From Gammaproteobacteria bacterium (GTDB lineage Bacteria; Pseudomonadota; Gammaproteobacteria; Xanthomonadales; SZUA-36): a stretch of 64,000 nt of DNA. Below, one piece after another: positions 43,443 through 52,668 of this stretch (position 1 is its first letter; the number at the start of each line of letters is the position of its first letter). The position numbers and the translations under genes were made by a program. Where the stretch lies: NCBI GenBank assembly GCA_021772915.1, contig JAJFLB010000056.1, positions 83,240 to 147,239 on the forward strand. Reading direction: 5' to 3'. The notes beneath the pieces were generated by a model. That model was given only the letters and a program-made list of their open reading frames with translations. It was not told the origin of the DNA and did no database searches.

Positions 43443-45008
43443 TTAAAGACCAAACACGTGGGTAATGGCTGGAGGAGGCTTTCCAAGTGCCGGCTGGGTC
43501 ACATCCAATCGCAGTGTACGCTCTACAGAAGATTCCTGCCCGCGTGCAGATACCGGAAAACGGGCCTGAACCTGCACACATTTGTCGGCCCACATCTGCT
43601 CCGGAGGACTCTCCGGGACTTGATTATCAAGCAGAAACGTCACACCAGCTTCAAGCATCTTCTTTCCACATCCTTTGGACGCGCAACACACGGCCACCAT
43701 GCCGACTCTCAGGTCCGGAAGACTGAATGACAGGGCTCCGACCTGTTGGTTGGGTGGAACGCGCCAGCCGGAACAACGATTGGGATGCAGGCACTGTGGC
43801 AGGTCTTTTTCCTCTTTTGGAATAACATATTGTATGAGTGGTTCACCCTCCTCAAATACCCAACCCTGGTCCGTTGTATCCAGCAGCTCAACCCCCGGTT
43901 GACCAAAAACCGGCTGCTCGAAGTTAACACACACAGGAAGTCCAGTCGCATTGCACCACTCCTCTGGACACACCTTGTTCTCCGGCAGGTCAGCCAGTTC
44001 CAATTTCACAGGTTTGCGAGGCCAACGAGCCTTCGGATCCGACTCATCCCTAATCCACTCCAGTGCCTTTAACAGAGCCTCGCTATAACGCCAGGCCAAT
44101 ACATCTGCTGTGGTCTGGAACAACAGTGGTCCCGGATGCCAGTTGCGGTACATGACAGACAGGGAATTCTTGCGCAGCTCGGAGGTGCCCGGTGCGGCAC
44201 CCTCTCGGCTGGTTTCGTGCAGGGGGTGCCCCATCTCGCCCCACTCACGGCGTTTATAACCCAACTCTTCCAGCCCACGAGTCATGCAGAGGATATCTGT
44301 TCCGAACGCCGCGTAGTTGTCCAGCAGTTCCAGGTCGCGTCGGGGAAGTCCCTTGCAGCCACCGGCGTAAATTAACTGCGGTACCGGTGCATGGTCCATC
44401 AGCAACGACCAGCGGTAAAACATTTCGTGCGCCATCGTTGCCTTTTCAGGCATGCCTGACTCGAAATAAGTCCATGAATAATGTGCAATGTCGATGTCCT
44501 TTCCCGCCAACATGGGCAGGCACCAGATCTGATTATCAAAAGAGTCTCCGCAATTTCCACCCTGACCGGTATTACGCACCTCAAGTCGGCTACCGGCTGT
44601 TGCCAGCACCGGCCCCAGCAAGCGCGTGAGTTGCTGCTGGTAGCAGTCATAACGGCAATTGTCATGCCCAGCCAAAACCGAACTGCCAATGGTGCCGATA
44701 ACCAGGGGCTCCTCCCACACGATGGACCTGGCGAATTTTGCGGCGAGAAAGTGGATGCCCTGATTACGTAAGGGGTGATCTAGTGGCAACATCCAGCTAT
44801 GTTCCAGAACCAGCGGCCCGGCATAGTAATCCAGTAGCATAGCCCGCATCTGGTTTACAGCGTCAGCCAACTCACCCATACGTACGCGATCGGCATGGGT
44901 CCAGGCGGGCGCCTGGGGAGACCTCAATTCCTGGATAGACGAGCACCCAAACAGGCCAGTTAACACAATAGCAAGCAAACACAACATGCCGGTCGGTCTG
45001 GAAGTCAT
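43443..45008 (-). CDS. Lipoprotein with SGNH-hydrolase-like fold
   Basis: 521 residues. Lipobox 'LTGLFGC' with Cys22. The core begins 'PLVIGTIGSSVLAGHDNCRY' (block I Ser at about 109-110), continues 'LEVRNTGQGGNCGDSFDNQI' with G/N blocks II-III, and has 'YRNWHPGPL' as a late His. A Cys-rich C-terminal domain follows ('CPEEWCNATGLPVCVNFEQ', 'AVCCASKGCGKKML'), probably disulfide-bonded and therefore extracytoplasmic. Typical SGNH enzymes hydrolyse or transfer acyl groups on carbohydrates. Membrane-anchored, likely outer membrane. Co-directional with the TPR gene. Confidence 0.65.
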   Translation of the reverse strand: MTSRPTGMLCLLAIVLTGLFGCSSIQELRSPQAPAWTHADRVRMGELADAVNQMRAMLLDYYAGPLVLEHSWMLPLDHPLRNQGIHFLAAKFARSIVWEEPLVIGTIGSSVLAGHDNCRYDCYQQQLTRLLGPVLATAGSRLEVRNTGQGGNCGDSFDNQIWCLPMLAGKDIDIAHYSWTYFESGMPEKATMAHEMFYRWSLLMDHAPVPQLIYAGGCKGLPRRDLELLDNYAAFGTDILCMTRGLEELGYKRREWGEMGHPLHETSREGAAPGTSELRKNSLSVMYRNWHPGPLLFQTTADVLAWRYSEALLKALEWIRDESDPKARWPRKPVKLELADLPENKVCPEEWCNATGLPVCVNFEQPVFGQPGVELLDTTDQGWVFEEGEPLIQYVIPKEEKDLPQCLHPNRCSGWRVPPNQQVGALSFSLPDLRVGMVAVCCASKGCGKKMLEAGVTFLLDNQVPESPPEQMWADKCVQVQARFPVSARGQESSVERTLRLDVTQPALGKPPPAITHVFGL

Positions 45009-45080
45009 CGATGCATTGAGTCCTTTCGATTTGGGGTGCTATAGTCAACGGCTTATGGGTGACAAGTCAAGCAGCTGTTT

Positions 45081-45800
45081 ATGAGCCGAATCCTCCATTG
45101 CCAGGTACTTGGGCCATTCAATTCCGGCACCACGCTAATGCAAATGTATGTTGGCAATCTGTTTCAGAATATCGAGCCAGACTGCTTTCCATACTGGAAG
45201 CATTCATTGCCGCCAGCCCTTTACTCTTACCCCAGGATTTCCGCTGACGAACCCGTACAATCACAGCCGCAGGGCTTTCCAGGGGTGTTGTTTGTGTGCA
45301 TGGTCAGGTCCCCCTACTTCTGGGTGGGTTCAAGTTGCAGACACCCCTACGACCTGAGCTTCCATACCCGGACCAAGGACCTCGGTACTCGCCTTAGAAG
45401 TCCCGTGGTGCTAAATGGGCGACAGCGGTTCAAGAACATCATGCAGGTTTGGAATCAGTACTATCACCAGTACGAAGCCTTTTTGGAACCAGATAATGAG
45501 GTCGTATACATCCGCCTTGAGGATCTTGTCAGAACTCCAGAAAGCGTGATCAAAAACCTGGATTTGTTTTTGGAGCGGAAGCCCCGTATTGAGCTGAAAC
45601 ATGTCATCGACAAGGTGACCGCAGTACCGACCAAACCCCAAAATGCCTACGGTGAGGTGTGGGAGGAAAAAAATCGCATGGCGTACCTATCCAGATCAAT
45701 CAGCCACAGCGATCTGGCGTATATCTCTCACCAGGCAGATCAACAGTTGATGCAAAAGTACGCCTACCCACTGGTCTGGCCATCACCTGAGATCTGCTGA
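45081..45800 (+). CDS. Sulfotransferase-superfamily protein
   Basis: 239 residues. N-terminal P-loop-like 'LGPFNSGTTLMQMYVGNLF' (sulfotransferase 5'-PSB region) and a central 'GVLFVCMVRSPYFWVGSSCR' equivalent to the 3'-phosphate-binding R...S motif, then 'NEVVYIRLEDLVRTPESVIK', the common helix-strand of P-loop sulfotransferases. No signal peptide. It stands alone on the plus strand between convergent and divergent neighbours. Substrate unknown. Confidence 0.65.
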   Translation: MSRILHCQVLGPFNSGTTLMQMYVGNLFQNIEPDCFPYWKHSLPPALYSYPRISADEPVQSQPQGFPGVLFVCMVRSPYFWVGSSCRHPYDLSFHTRTKDLGTRLRSPVVLNGRQRFKNIMQVWNQYYHQYEAFLEPDNEVVYIRLEDLVRTPESVIKNLDLFLERKPRIELKHVIDKVTAVPTKPQNAYGEVWEEKNRMAYLSRSISHSDLAYISHQADQQLMQKYAYPLVWPSPEIC

Positions 45801-45803
45801 CCC

Positions 45804-46223
45804 CTAATCGAATGTCCACTGTGCGCTACGCCACTGGTCACCAACTTCTCCCGCCTCGAGTGATCCCTCTTCGCAATTTATGTAAAACTTGTCTTGCCAA
45901 CGATTGCGAAAGCGAATGAAGCGGGTACCCTTGATCCGTTCCAGGTACCACTGGGCGCTGAGCCAGCCAGGTTCGATTGGGCTACACGACAGGCTCATCT
46001 TCTGTACATGCAGAAACTGATTGTCATGCCAGTGATTGCGGATGAGTACAAAGGGCGTCTCTGGTACCTGTAGCATCGCCCACTCGGCGCTCATCCAGCC
46101 TGGCTCGATAACACAGGCATCCAGTGCGTCGTGCTCAATATTAATGTAGTGGTCATCATGCCAACGACTACGTATCCGGACATAACCCGCAGGTGGTTTA
46201 ATAAACCTGGTTGATGTGCCCAT
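45804..46223 (-). CDS. Three-repeat beta-trefoil-like protein
   Basis: 139 residues built of three internal repeats with an exact 44-residue period. 'YVRIRSRW' (W21), 'FVLIRNHW' (W65) and 'FIRFRNRW' (W109) each precede 'H/F..H/N', and each repeat ends 'IEPGWMSAEW' (W48), 'IEPGWLSAQW' (W92) and 'VGDQWRSAQW' (W136). Three such units predict a closed beta-trefoil similar to ricin-B/fascin-type carbohydrate- or protein-binding domains. No signal peptide, membrane segment or catalytic motif. Possibly a lectin for the local glycan (inference). Confidence 0.6.
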   Translation of the reverse strand: MGTSTRFIKPPAGYVRIRSRWHDDHYINIEHDALDACVIEPGWMSAEWAMLQVPETPFVLIRNHWHDNQFLHVQKMSLSCSPIEPGWLSAQWYLERIKGTRFIRFRNRWQDKFYINCEEGSLEAGEVGDQWRSAQWTFD

Positions 46224-46305
46224 TCAATGCACTCCCTCAATTCAAACTTAAAACACTCTGCCCTGGCCCGGGGGGGTAAATCCGGGCTGGTCATAAATGG
46301 AGAAA

Positions 46306-47283
46306 TTACTCAAGACTGAGTTTAACGCGAACTGACTCCAATGCCACGAATTGCTGCCAAAAATCGGCGGAAAGGCGCAAAGCACTGTTTCGTTCGAGAT
46401 GCGAACCGTCCGCCGTTAACATACCGTTGAAGGAGGGCAGAATATAGGGCACACCCAGTTCCCGTGACAGGTAGGGCAGATGACCAATCCGGGTGTCGAG
46501 ATAGGGAACAATGGTAAGTACCAGTAATGCACCCCGGCTATCCAGTTCCTGTTTCAATTCCCGGGCCAGTGGCAGTGTATGTCGATAGCTCTTGCGCTCT
46601 GGCTGAAGACTTACAGGAAATCGCCCCGGTGGCTCAAGTGCATTGCGCCACCAGCCCGTCGTTTCAGAGCGGTAATGAATCCACGGGAAACCCGGGCCGA
46701 GATTGAAAAAATCCAGACGCGGCAAATACCTGTGCAATCTTGACTTGACCAACCAGGCTGCCGACCGCTCGTGGAAACGCTTGTTTGCCTCCCAGCGGTT
46801 CATGTGCATCACTTCCCGCGCCCAGGGTGAAAGGCCCTCCGTAAACACAAATGGTCCCCCGCTGGCAATCACCACTCGCGGATTCAAATCATGTTTGCGG
46901 ATCAGTTCCAAGGCAAAACGCGTCTTGTCGGCGTGACCGGTGGCAATGGTAAATGCTTTAAGTCCGAGTTTACGGGCCTCTTCGCTGATTACCGCTTCAC
47001 GCAAACCTGTCTGCACCCGGGAATTACCGATCAACAGGATATCGGCACGGCGGGCATGCTCGATCGAGGATCCAATCTCGTGGTACAGGGCAATGTGGGA
47101 GAGCTCTTCACTACCATTACTCACAAAGAGAGCATCATCGCCCTGGTCACTATAGGGTGGGATTTCAACTGCTCGTGGCAATGAGCCGTCCCGTAGTGGC
47201 AGCCGGGGTATCAGCACTGAGACCACGGCAAATGAGAAAGCGAACAGTACGAAAGAAAACAATCTTGTTTGCAGCTTGCTCAT
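46306..47283 (-). CDS. Membrane-anchored SGNH-like acetyltransferase partner of the MBOAT protein
   Basis: About 325 residues from the ATG at 47283, 20 bp after the MBOAT stop; the longer frame reads into that gene. The N-terminal span 'LFSFVLFAFSFAVVSVLIP' acts as signal anchor. 'ADILLIGNSRVQTGLREAVI' has the G-N-S block I nucleophile and 'GMLTADGSHLERNSALRLSA' the D-x-x-H block V pair, as in AlgX/AlgJ/PatB/DltD-like proteins that pass acetyl groups from an MBOAT to periplasmic glycan. The order MBOAT then SGNH is the classical pair. Confidence 0.75.
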   Translation of the reverse strand: MSKLQTRLFSFVLFAFSFAVVSVLIPRLPLRDGSLPRAVEIPPYSDQGDDALFVSNGSEELSHIALYHEIGSSIEHARRADILLIGNSRVQTGLREAVISEEARKLGLKAFTIATGHADKTRFALELIRKHDLNPRVVIASGGPFVFTEGLSPWAREVMHMNRWEANKRFHERSAAWLVKSRLHRYLPRLDFFNLGPGFPWIHYRSETTGWWRNALEPPGRFPVSLQPERKSYRHTLPLARELKQELDSRGALLVLTIVPYLDTRIGHLPYLSRELGVPYILPSFNGMLTADGSHLERNSALRLSADFWQQFVALESVRVKLSLE

Positions 47284-47303
47284 GTATTCATCTCGTTCCC
47301 TTA

Positions 47304-48743
47304 TCAAAACTGAAAATATATGAATGGCTGACTGCTGTTGTACAGTACCAACAGGACCGCCAGCATGGCACCGGCAACAAACGAGCGCTCGTAGGTTGAT
47401 GGATCCCCCCATCCCCATCGTTCTGACAGCAACGAACGTACATGTAGCAACCAGACTGGCAACGTGAACCACCAACCCAGTACGATCATGCCATCGGTGC
47501 CAATGTAATCCAGCCTGCTCATGGGAAGTGTCATCAACCCCTGCAGCGCGTTGTGCGTAACAGCCCAGCCTTCTTCGATACCCGCGGCACGGAACAAGCC
47601 CATGCTAAAGATCCAGGTGAGCTGTACTACCAGAAACCAGGTGAGTGTACCCATCCACCCACGTGGTGCTTTACCAATGCTCAGGAGTCGCTCCAGGCCG
47701 AGCGCCAACCCCAGCACCCCACCCCAGGCTACGAAGTTCCAATTGGCGCCGTGCCACAAGCCACTGATCAACATTACCAGCATTAGGTTCAGAAACGCCC
47801 GGCCCCGGCCCTTGCGGTTACCACCCAGCGGAATGTAGAGATAGTCCCGCATCCACTGCGAAAGCGTTATATGCCAGCGCCCCCAGAACCCGGAAAACGT
47901 GGTGGCAATATAAGGTGCGTTGAAATTGAGCGGGAGGCGAAAGCCAAGCTGGTAAGCTATACCACGTGCTATGTCTACGTAACCGGCAAAGTCACAAAAT
48001 AACTGGCAGGCAAAAAACACCAGCATAGCCAGTGCCAACGGTCCCTGCCCGGTCTGGGACGCCTGCGCCCAATGCTGATCAATAATTATACCCAGGTTGT
48101 CGGCCACCACCATCTTCAGAAACAACCCCCGCAGCACGAGGTAACCCCCAGCCATGAATACGTGCAGGTGAAAATGGCGCTTGCGGCCAAACTGATAGAG
48201 TAGTTCAGTGGCGCGCACGATGGGCCCGGCCACCAGCTGGGGAAAAAACGCAATGTAACAGGCGACACGCAGGAAACTTTGCTCAGCTGCGATACGTCCG
48301 CGGTAAACATCAATCGTGTAACTCATCGACTGGAAGGTATAGAAGGAAATGCCGATGGGCAGCAGTATTTCCGGCACTGTCAATCCCGTGCCGGCCGTTT
48401 CATTGACAGCAGATACCAGGAAGTCGGCGTACTTGAAATAACCCAGCAGGCCAAGGTTGGTCAGCAATGAGATGGTGAGTATTGCCTTCCGGCGACCCGT
48501 GTGGGCCACAGGTGTAGAGTGGATACCACGCGCGGCGAGGTAGTCGACCCCGGTGCTGACCAGGATTAACAGAATGTACCAGGGTACGTGCCAGGCGTAG
48601 AAAACCCAGCTGAGTACCAGCAATGAGAGAACTCGGAGGCCGGTCCCACCACCATGACTTCGCCTGAAAACAAGCGGCCCGCCCCAGCGTGCTAACAATG
48701 CGAAGAAGTAGAGCCCCACAAATGAAAATGAAATAAAACTCAC
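47304..48743 (-). CDS. MBOAT O-acyltransferase (AlgI-like)
   Basis: 479 residues with about ten membrane segments. Signature 'LPIGISFYTFQSMSYTIDVY', 'FFPQLVAGPIVRATELLYQF', 'APYIATTFSGFWGRWHITLS', 'QWMRDYLYIPLGGNRKGRGR' and 'MLISGLWHGANWNFVAWG'; the second to last block contains the conserved MBOAT region and the last the invariant catalytic His (LWHG). Moves acyl groups across the inner membrane to acylate exported polysaccharides or lipids. Operon partner is the SGNH protein at 46306. Confidence 0.9.
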   Translation of the reverse strand: MSFISFSFVGLYFFALLARWGGPLVFRRSHGGGTGLRVLSLLVLSWVFYAWHVPWYILLILVSTGVDYLAARGIHSTPVAHTGRRKAILTISLLTNLGLLGYFKYADFLVSAVNETAGTGLTVPEILLPIGISFYTFQSMSYTIDVYRGRIAAEQSFLRVACYIAFFPQLVAGPIVRATELLYQFGRKRHFHLHVFMAGGYLVLRGLFLKMVVADNLGIIIDQHWAQASQTGQGPLALAMLVFFACQLFCDFAGYVDIARGIAYQLGFRLPLNFNAPYIATTFSGFWGRWHITLSQWMRDYLYIPLGGNRKGRGRAFLNLMLVMLISGLWHGANWNFVAWGGVLGLALGLERLLSIGKAPRGWMGTLTWFLVVQLTWIFSMGLFRAAGIEEGWAVTHNALQGLMTLPMSRLDYIGTDGMIVLGWWFTLPVWLLHVRSLLSERWGWGDPSTYERSFVAGAMLAVLLVLYNSSQPFIYFQF

Positions 48744-48791
48744 CGGATTCTCAGGCTGTATTGGTCCTGAAACCCGATCGCAGTAACATCT

Positions 48792-49163
48792 TCAGTCCTC
48801 AATGACTGCGGGTTTGGACTTACTTGGATAAATGGGTGTGATCCGTCTGCGATCACCATTGAGTGATATGCTTTCAACGTAGTACCAATAGACCGTGTCC
48901 GCACCAGCAGACTCATCCGAGTACTCGTAAACATGCGGCATGTCGGTGGTTCCGGCGCCCTGAATCGGATCGGTATTGACCTGGACAAATGGCCCGTTCT
49001 CGGACAAACCCCGGTATACGTTAAATCCGAAGTTGGCGTGTTCACTGACAGTACGCCAACGAATGACCTTGGGTGTTGTTGTGCCTGACTGTTCACCTTG
49101 TTCCTGCTCTTGCAGACAAGATGTCAGGCTGAACAAAACCAGTATCCAAAACACATACCTCAA
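48792..49163 (-). CDS. Small FnIII-like lipoprotein
   Basis: About 123 residues. I choose the TTG at 49163 because aaggagg lies six bases upstream; the GTG at 49187 would include this Shine-Dalgarno within the coding sequence. Lipobox 'LFSLTSC'. The mature part is a fibronectin-III-like sandwich: 'KVIRWRTVSEHANFGFNVYR', 'GLSENGPFVQVN', 'DTVYWYYVESISLNGDRRRI'. No enzymatic residues. Probably anchored beside the C25 peptidase precursor encoded upstream on the same strand. Confidence 0.6.
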   Translation of the reverse strand: MRYVFWILVLFSLTSCLQEQEQGEQSGTTTPKVIRWRTVSEHANFGFNVYRGLSENGPFVQVNTDPIQGAGTTDMPHVYEYSDESAGADTVYWYYVESISLNGDRRRITPIYPSKSKPAVIED

Positions 49164-49256
49164 AGCAATCCTCCTTCGTTGCACCACATCGAACCGTCCC
49201 CATCCACTTGCGTGACCTCACGATACAGTTTTTCTACTGGGGATTCAGGAGTCAAG

Positions 49257-51314
49257 TCAGGGGGTTGTCGGGCCGAAATCAGGGATATGCAGGCTGAGTG
49301 CAGGGTCGCCGAGCAGATTGTATGATTCCACCAACGAACGGTTGGTTTCCCCTTGTCTGGCCTTGGCTCTCATGACCGCTTCGCCTACACTCTGGCCGCC
49401 CGCGGTTAACTCCTCAAACAGCAATGCACTAAAGGATTGTGAGGCCTTTACCCGCCAGGATGCAGCCAACACCCCCACTGCACCTCTACCGGGCGACATG
49501 AGAAACGCCTCGGCGATCGACCCGACCTCGGGGTGGTCAAATGGTCCGGAGGAGCAAGTCATGCTCAGCACCAGTGGTAACTTGCCCTGATTTTCCAACT
49601 GCTTGATATTTTCCAGCGAAAACATATCACTCCGGTTACGGTAGTCTGGCGGACCGGTACGCCAGGCAAAACGACTGCCGTGGCCCAGAAAATGTAACAT
49701 TAACTGGCCCTCATTGAAGGCATCAACCAGGTCCTGTTGATCCTGGGCCGCAGTCACTTCTCCTTTCCTTGGGAAGATAGGGGTGGCGGAGAACCCGGCA
49801 GAATCAAGTTTGGCAGCAAGCTGACTACTGATGTCCTGAAAACTGGCCGTGGTATCGGCAACCCACCCAATCCGCCGCTGCCATTCTCCCCCGGTTGGGT
49901 TTTCTACATAATCAATGATTTTACGCACAACTGCTTTGAGCTCTCCTGCACTCACCGCTGGAATTCGTCCGATCGCCAGATCCGGCCGCCAGTCATCACC
50001 AACAAGAGTTACAAAACCGTTGTCGCTCGCTGCCAGTTCATCATGCGCCTGAACCTGCATGGAGGGCACCAGGTTTCTGCGAGCCCCGGCTTCAGTATGC
50101 ACATCCCAGGAAGCATCACCCGCAAGAAGCACATATCGCAAAGCCGGGGCGGTCCTTTTGAGCAAGCTGTGACGGATAAATTCCCGTATCGCGTAAGGGG
50201 ATGCAATACCGTGGTTGAATTCATCGTAGATATCTTCAACATCCACCACCGTGACGGTCAGACCGCGCCGACGATGCATTTTTGCAAGTGACTCAACCGC
50301 ATTCAGTAGCGAGTTGTGAGCAATCATCAGGTAATCCGCTTGATTTGTGTCGACCCGCAGCAAGCTGCGACGGGCGGGCTTGATCCAAAGCGGAGATAGA
50401 TAGCGGCCTTCCACCAGTAGGCGCCGCTTGGCCGCACCGTCCGAAATGGTGAACCTCCCGGCGACGGCATCGGTAGCGTATTCGATTTCCACCCAGTTCA
50501 TCAACACAAGATCAATTACGGCAGACGAGCTGTCGGGGATCCCCCTTTTCGGAACCCTGATTTCAAATAACGGGGATTGCCCTTTCCGGTTTGCGAGCGC
50601 ACCCTCAATAGCGCCATCACCCACCTCAACGACAACCTCCTCTTGCCCGTCCCAGGCCGCACGCCCGATAAGTGTTCCGTCCAGCATCAATTCGGCCACA
50701 TGTTGTGGTAAGCCTGCAGCCCGTGGGGCCTTGTCCACGGAAAGGCCGGCAAGCGACACACGAATCCCTTTCGGCTTCAGACCTTCAGTGAGAGACAAGG
50801 TAAAGGGCTGGGCATCCAGGTAACTCAGACGCTTCCAGTACCAGGTTTCAATGGTTTCATCACTGGACTCAGGCAGGGCGACGCGTAACAGTTCCCTTTC
50901 GAAGTGCTCGACAACCGGTGACGGGTGTTGCTGCCCCTTGCCAGAGGGTGCCTCGTTACCACTGCTCCCAGGGTTACTGCCTTTTCCCAGTCCGAGGTGG
51001 TAGATATTCTCATTCGAATACTCATTGAACCAGGAATGCTTGCCAGCCAGATGTCTACCGTCGAATGTAAAGCTGTCACCTGAACCGAAAAAACCGTCAC
51101 CGCCATCGACAAACTCCAAACCAACGGACGTCCCCATCGCTGAGAGGATTAGCTCGGAAGCTCTGGGCGGAATTCCCTCATAACCCAGATCCTCGAACCT
51201 GACCCGGTACACACCGTCGTCCCGCACCGCAATCTTAAAACCGAATTCAACCACGGATGCCGGTGCAATATTTGACAGGAGGATACCCATCAGCAAGCAA
51301 GCTGCTGACTTCAT
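49257..51314 (-). CDS. Gingipain-type (C25) cysteine peptidase, secreted
   Basis: About 685 residues from the ATG at 51314 (MKSAACLLMGILL, signal peptide; upstream MKPG start adds 14 residues). Residues about 15-300 are beta-rich pro/adhesion domain; 'YVLLAGDASWDVHTEAGARR' and 'VTLVGDDWRPDLAIGRIPAV' open the C25 domain. The catalytic dyad is His545 in 'MLHFLGHGSRFAW' and Cys587 in 'PLVLSMTCSSGPFDHPEVG'. 'GGQSVGEAVMRAKAR' and 'SYNLLGDPALSLHIP' close it. In C25 proteins the dyad cleaves at Arg or Lys and often processes cell-surface proteins. No PorSS-type or PEP-CTERM tail is visible. Could mature surface proteins of the island. Confidence 0.85.
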   Translation of the reverse strand: MKSAACLLMGILLSNIAPASVVEFGFKIAVRDDGVYRVRFEDLGYEGIPPRASELILSAMGTSVGLEFVDGGDGFFGSGDSFTFDGRHLAGKHSWFNEYSNENIYHLGLGKGSNPGSSGNEAPSGKGQQHPSPVVEHFERELLRVALPESSDETIETWYWKRLSYLDAQPFTLSLTEGLKPKGIRVSLAGLSVDKAPRAAGLPQHVAELMLDGTLIGRAAWDGQEEVVVEVGDGAIEGALANRKGQSPLFEIRVPKRGIPDSSSAVIDLVLMNWVEIEYATDAVAGRFTISDGAAKRRLLVEGRYLSPLWIKPARRSLLRVDTNQADYLMIAHNSLLNAVESLAKMHRRRGLTVTVVDVEDIYDEFNHGIASPYAIREFIRHSLLKRTAPALRYVLLAGDASWDVHTEAGARRNLVPSMQVQAHDELAASDNGFVTLVGDDWRPDLAIGRIPAVSAGELKAVVRKIIDYVENPTGGEWQRRIGWVADTTASFQDISSQLAAKLDSAGFSATPIFPRKGEVTAAQDQQDLVDAFNEGQLMLHFLGHGSRFAWRTGPPDYRNRSDMFSLENIKQLENQGKLPLVLSMTCSSGPFDHPEVGSIAEAFLMSPGRGAVGVLAASWRVKASQSFSALLFEELTAGGQSVGEAVMRAKARQGETNRSLVESYNLLGDPALSLHIPDFGPTTP

Positions 51315-51488
51315 TACTTGTACACGGTAGTGGCGACCTGTAACTCCCGGCTTCAACGTCTAAACATCCTGGTACATTGATCAAACAAGAAAATCAGGTG
51401 AGTGGTGGCTTTGCTGGCTGAAATTCAGCACCTCAGGACGGCTCGAATAAGTCGAACCACTGTAACTCTTTAACCCCGGAATCAGTTT

Positions 51489-51728
51489 CTAGTCTTGGTC
51501 TGAGCTGGATATCGACTCATTTTTCCGCTGCGGATCAGCAGACTCTGATTCTTCCGTGGACAGCTTCTCAGGCTCAGTGCCACCGTTATCATCTTCGATG
51601 CCTTTTCGGAATCCTTTCAAGGCGCCCCCCAAATCTGAACCAATGCCGCGTAGGCGCTTGGTTCCAAAGATCAAAACTATTATCACTAGCAAAATCACCA
51701 ATTGCCAGGTACTTATTCCACCAATCAT
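51489..51728 (-). CDS. tatA: Twin-arginine translocase subunit TatA/E
   Basis: 79 residues. Short N-terminus, one span '[20 protein letters not shown]', followed by the amphipathic hinge '[17 protein letters not shown]' and a charged tail, which is the family layout. TatB and TatC are not adjacent. It exports folded proteins with RR signals; the PT-repeat protein at 27934 has such a signal. The other Tat genes are presumably elsewhere in the genome. Confidence 0.9.
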   Translation of the reverse strand: MIGGISTWQLVILLVIIVLIFGTKRLRGIGSDLGGALKGFRKGIEDDNGGTEPEKLSTEESESADPQRKNESISSSDQD

Positions 51729-51985
51729 AGAAACTTACCCCACCGTTATTGGATGCACCAAGTTTAACCTAATCAAGATTGCGCCGCCTTGAAAATGGTG
51801 ATCGGTATTTGTGGTAAATATAAACCGTAAACTGTTACAGCGCCTGGAACGCAGGTATTTGGCAGATAGTCATGACCTAATTCGTGGGAAACTGGACATC
51901 CAAAAGAGAGTCGACTAACCGCTTATTTGTGTATTGTGCTCAGGTAATTCTCTTCATAGCCGAAAATTCTGAAAATCAGACTATC

Positions 51986-52660
51986 CTACTGATAAATGGA
52001 TTTTTGTTGTTCGTTCGACACGGTGACCAGATCAGGGCTACGGTTTGGGGAAGCATCGATCTGTTGTAATTGTAGCCGGTTCTCCTTATCCCCTATCAGG
52101 TCCAGAAAATCATCACTTAGGTGTTCAGTCCTAAACACATACGCCTGACCAACCAATGACAGGTCTTCAGAGTTTCCAACTATTTCATCGACACTGTATT
52201 TGAAAACATCACTGACAAAAACACGAGAAAGTAAAATGAACGAATACAAACCAACATCCAGTGAGCAATGTTCAAAATCCAGAACCATATTTTCGAATAA
52301 ATCTTTGGGTCTGAAAAATTTACGGTGTTTTTTGCTGAACCCCGCTGTTTTGGTGGGGCTTAGTACCAGATCAACAAAGTTCTCCCAGTCCAGTCTGGCC
52401 AAAATTCCACAAGCACATTCCCCAAAATTGCGTCTTACAAGGTACTGATACAAAGACTTATACCAGTCAAACGGGTTTCTAATTGCAGTAGAGACAATAT
52501 AACCTCTGTCCGGGTTGTTTGAGCTTTGACCGGCTGAAATCAATGATGTCACCTCACTTATACTCTCCTGCCCCAGTGACGATTCTGCATTGCCCAAAGA
52601 CCTGCACAATAACGCCCGCTTATTTGGGTCACAAATGTCATGCAGACTGAATCTGACTTT
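51986..52660 (-). pseudogene. Sulfotransferase-like gene, N-terminally truncated
   Basis: The frame with sense runs from a stop at about 52661 to 51986, giving some 220 codons, with no ATG near its start (only TTG). 'GYIVSTAIRNPFDWYKSLYQ' is the 3'-phosphate-binding motif of Sulfotransfer_1/2 proteins, but the 5' PAPS loop that should precede it by 50-100 residues is missing. The rest shows 'DWENFVDLVLSPTK', 'DLFENMVLDFEHC' and 'VFRTEHLSDDFLDLI', also seen in bacterial sulfotransferase relatives. AT-richer than the island core. A truncated, likely inactive gene. Confidence 0.6.
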
Positions 52661-52668
52661 CTAGCGTT

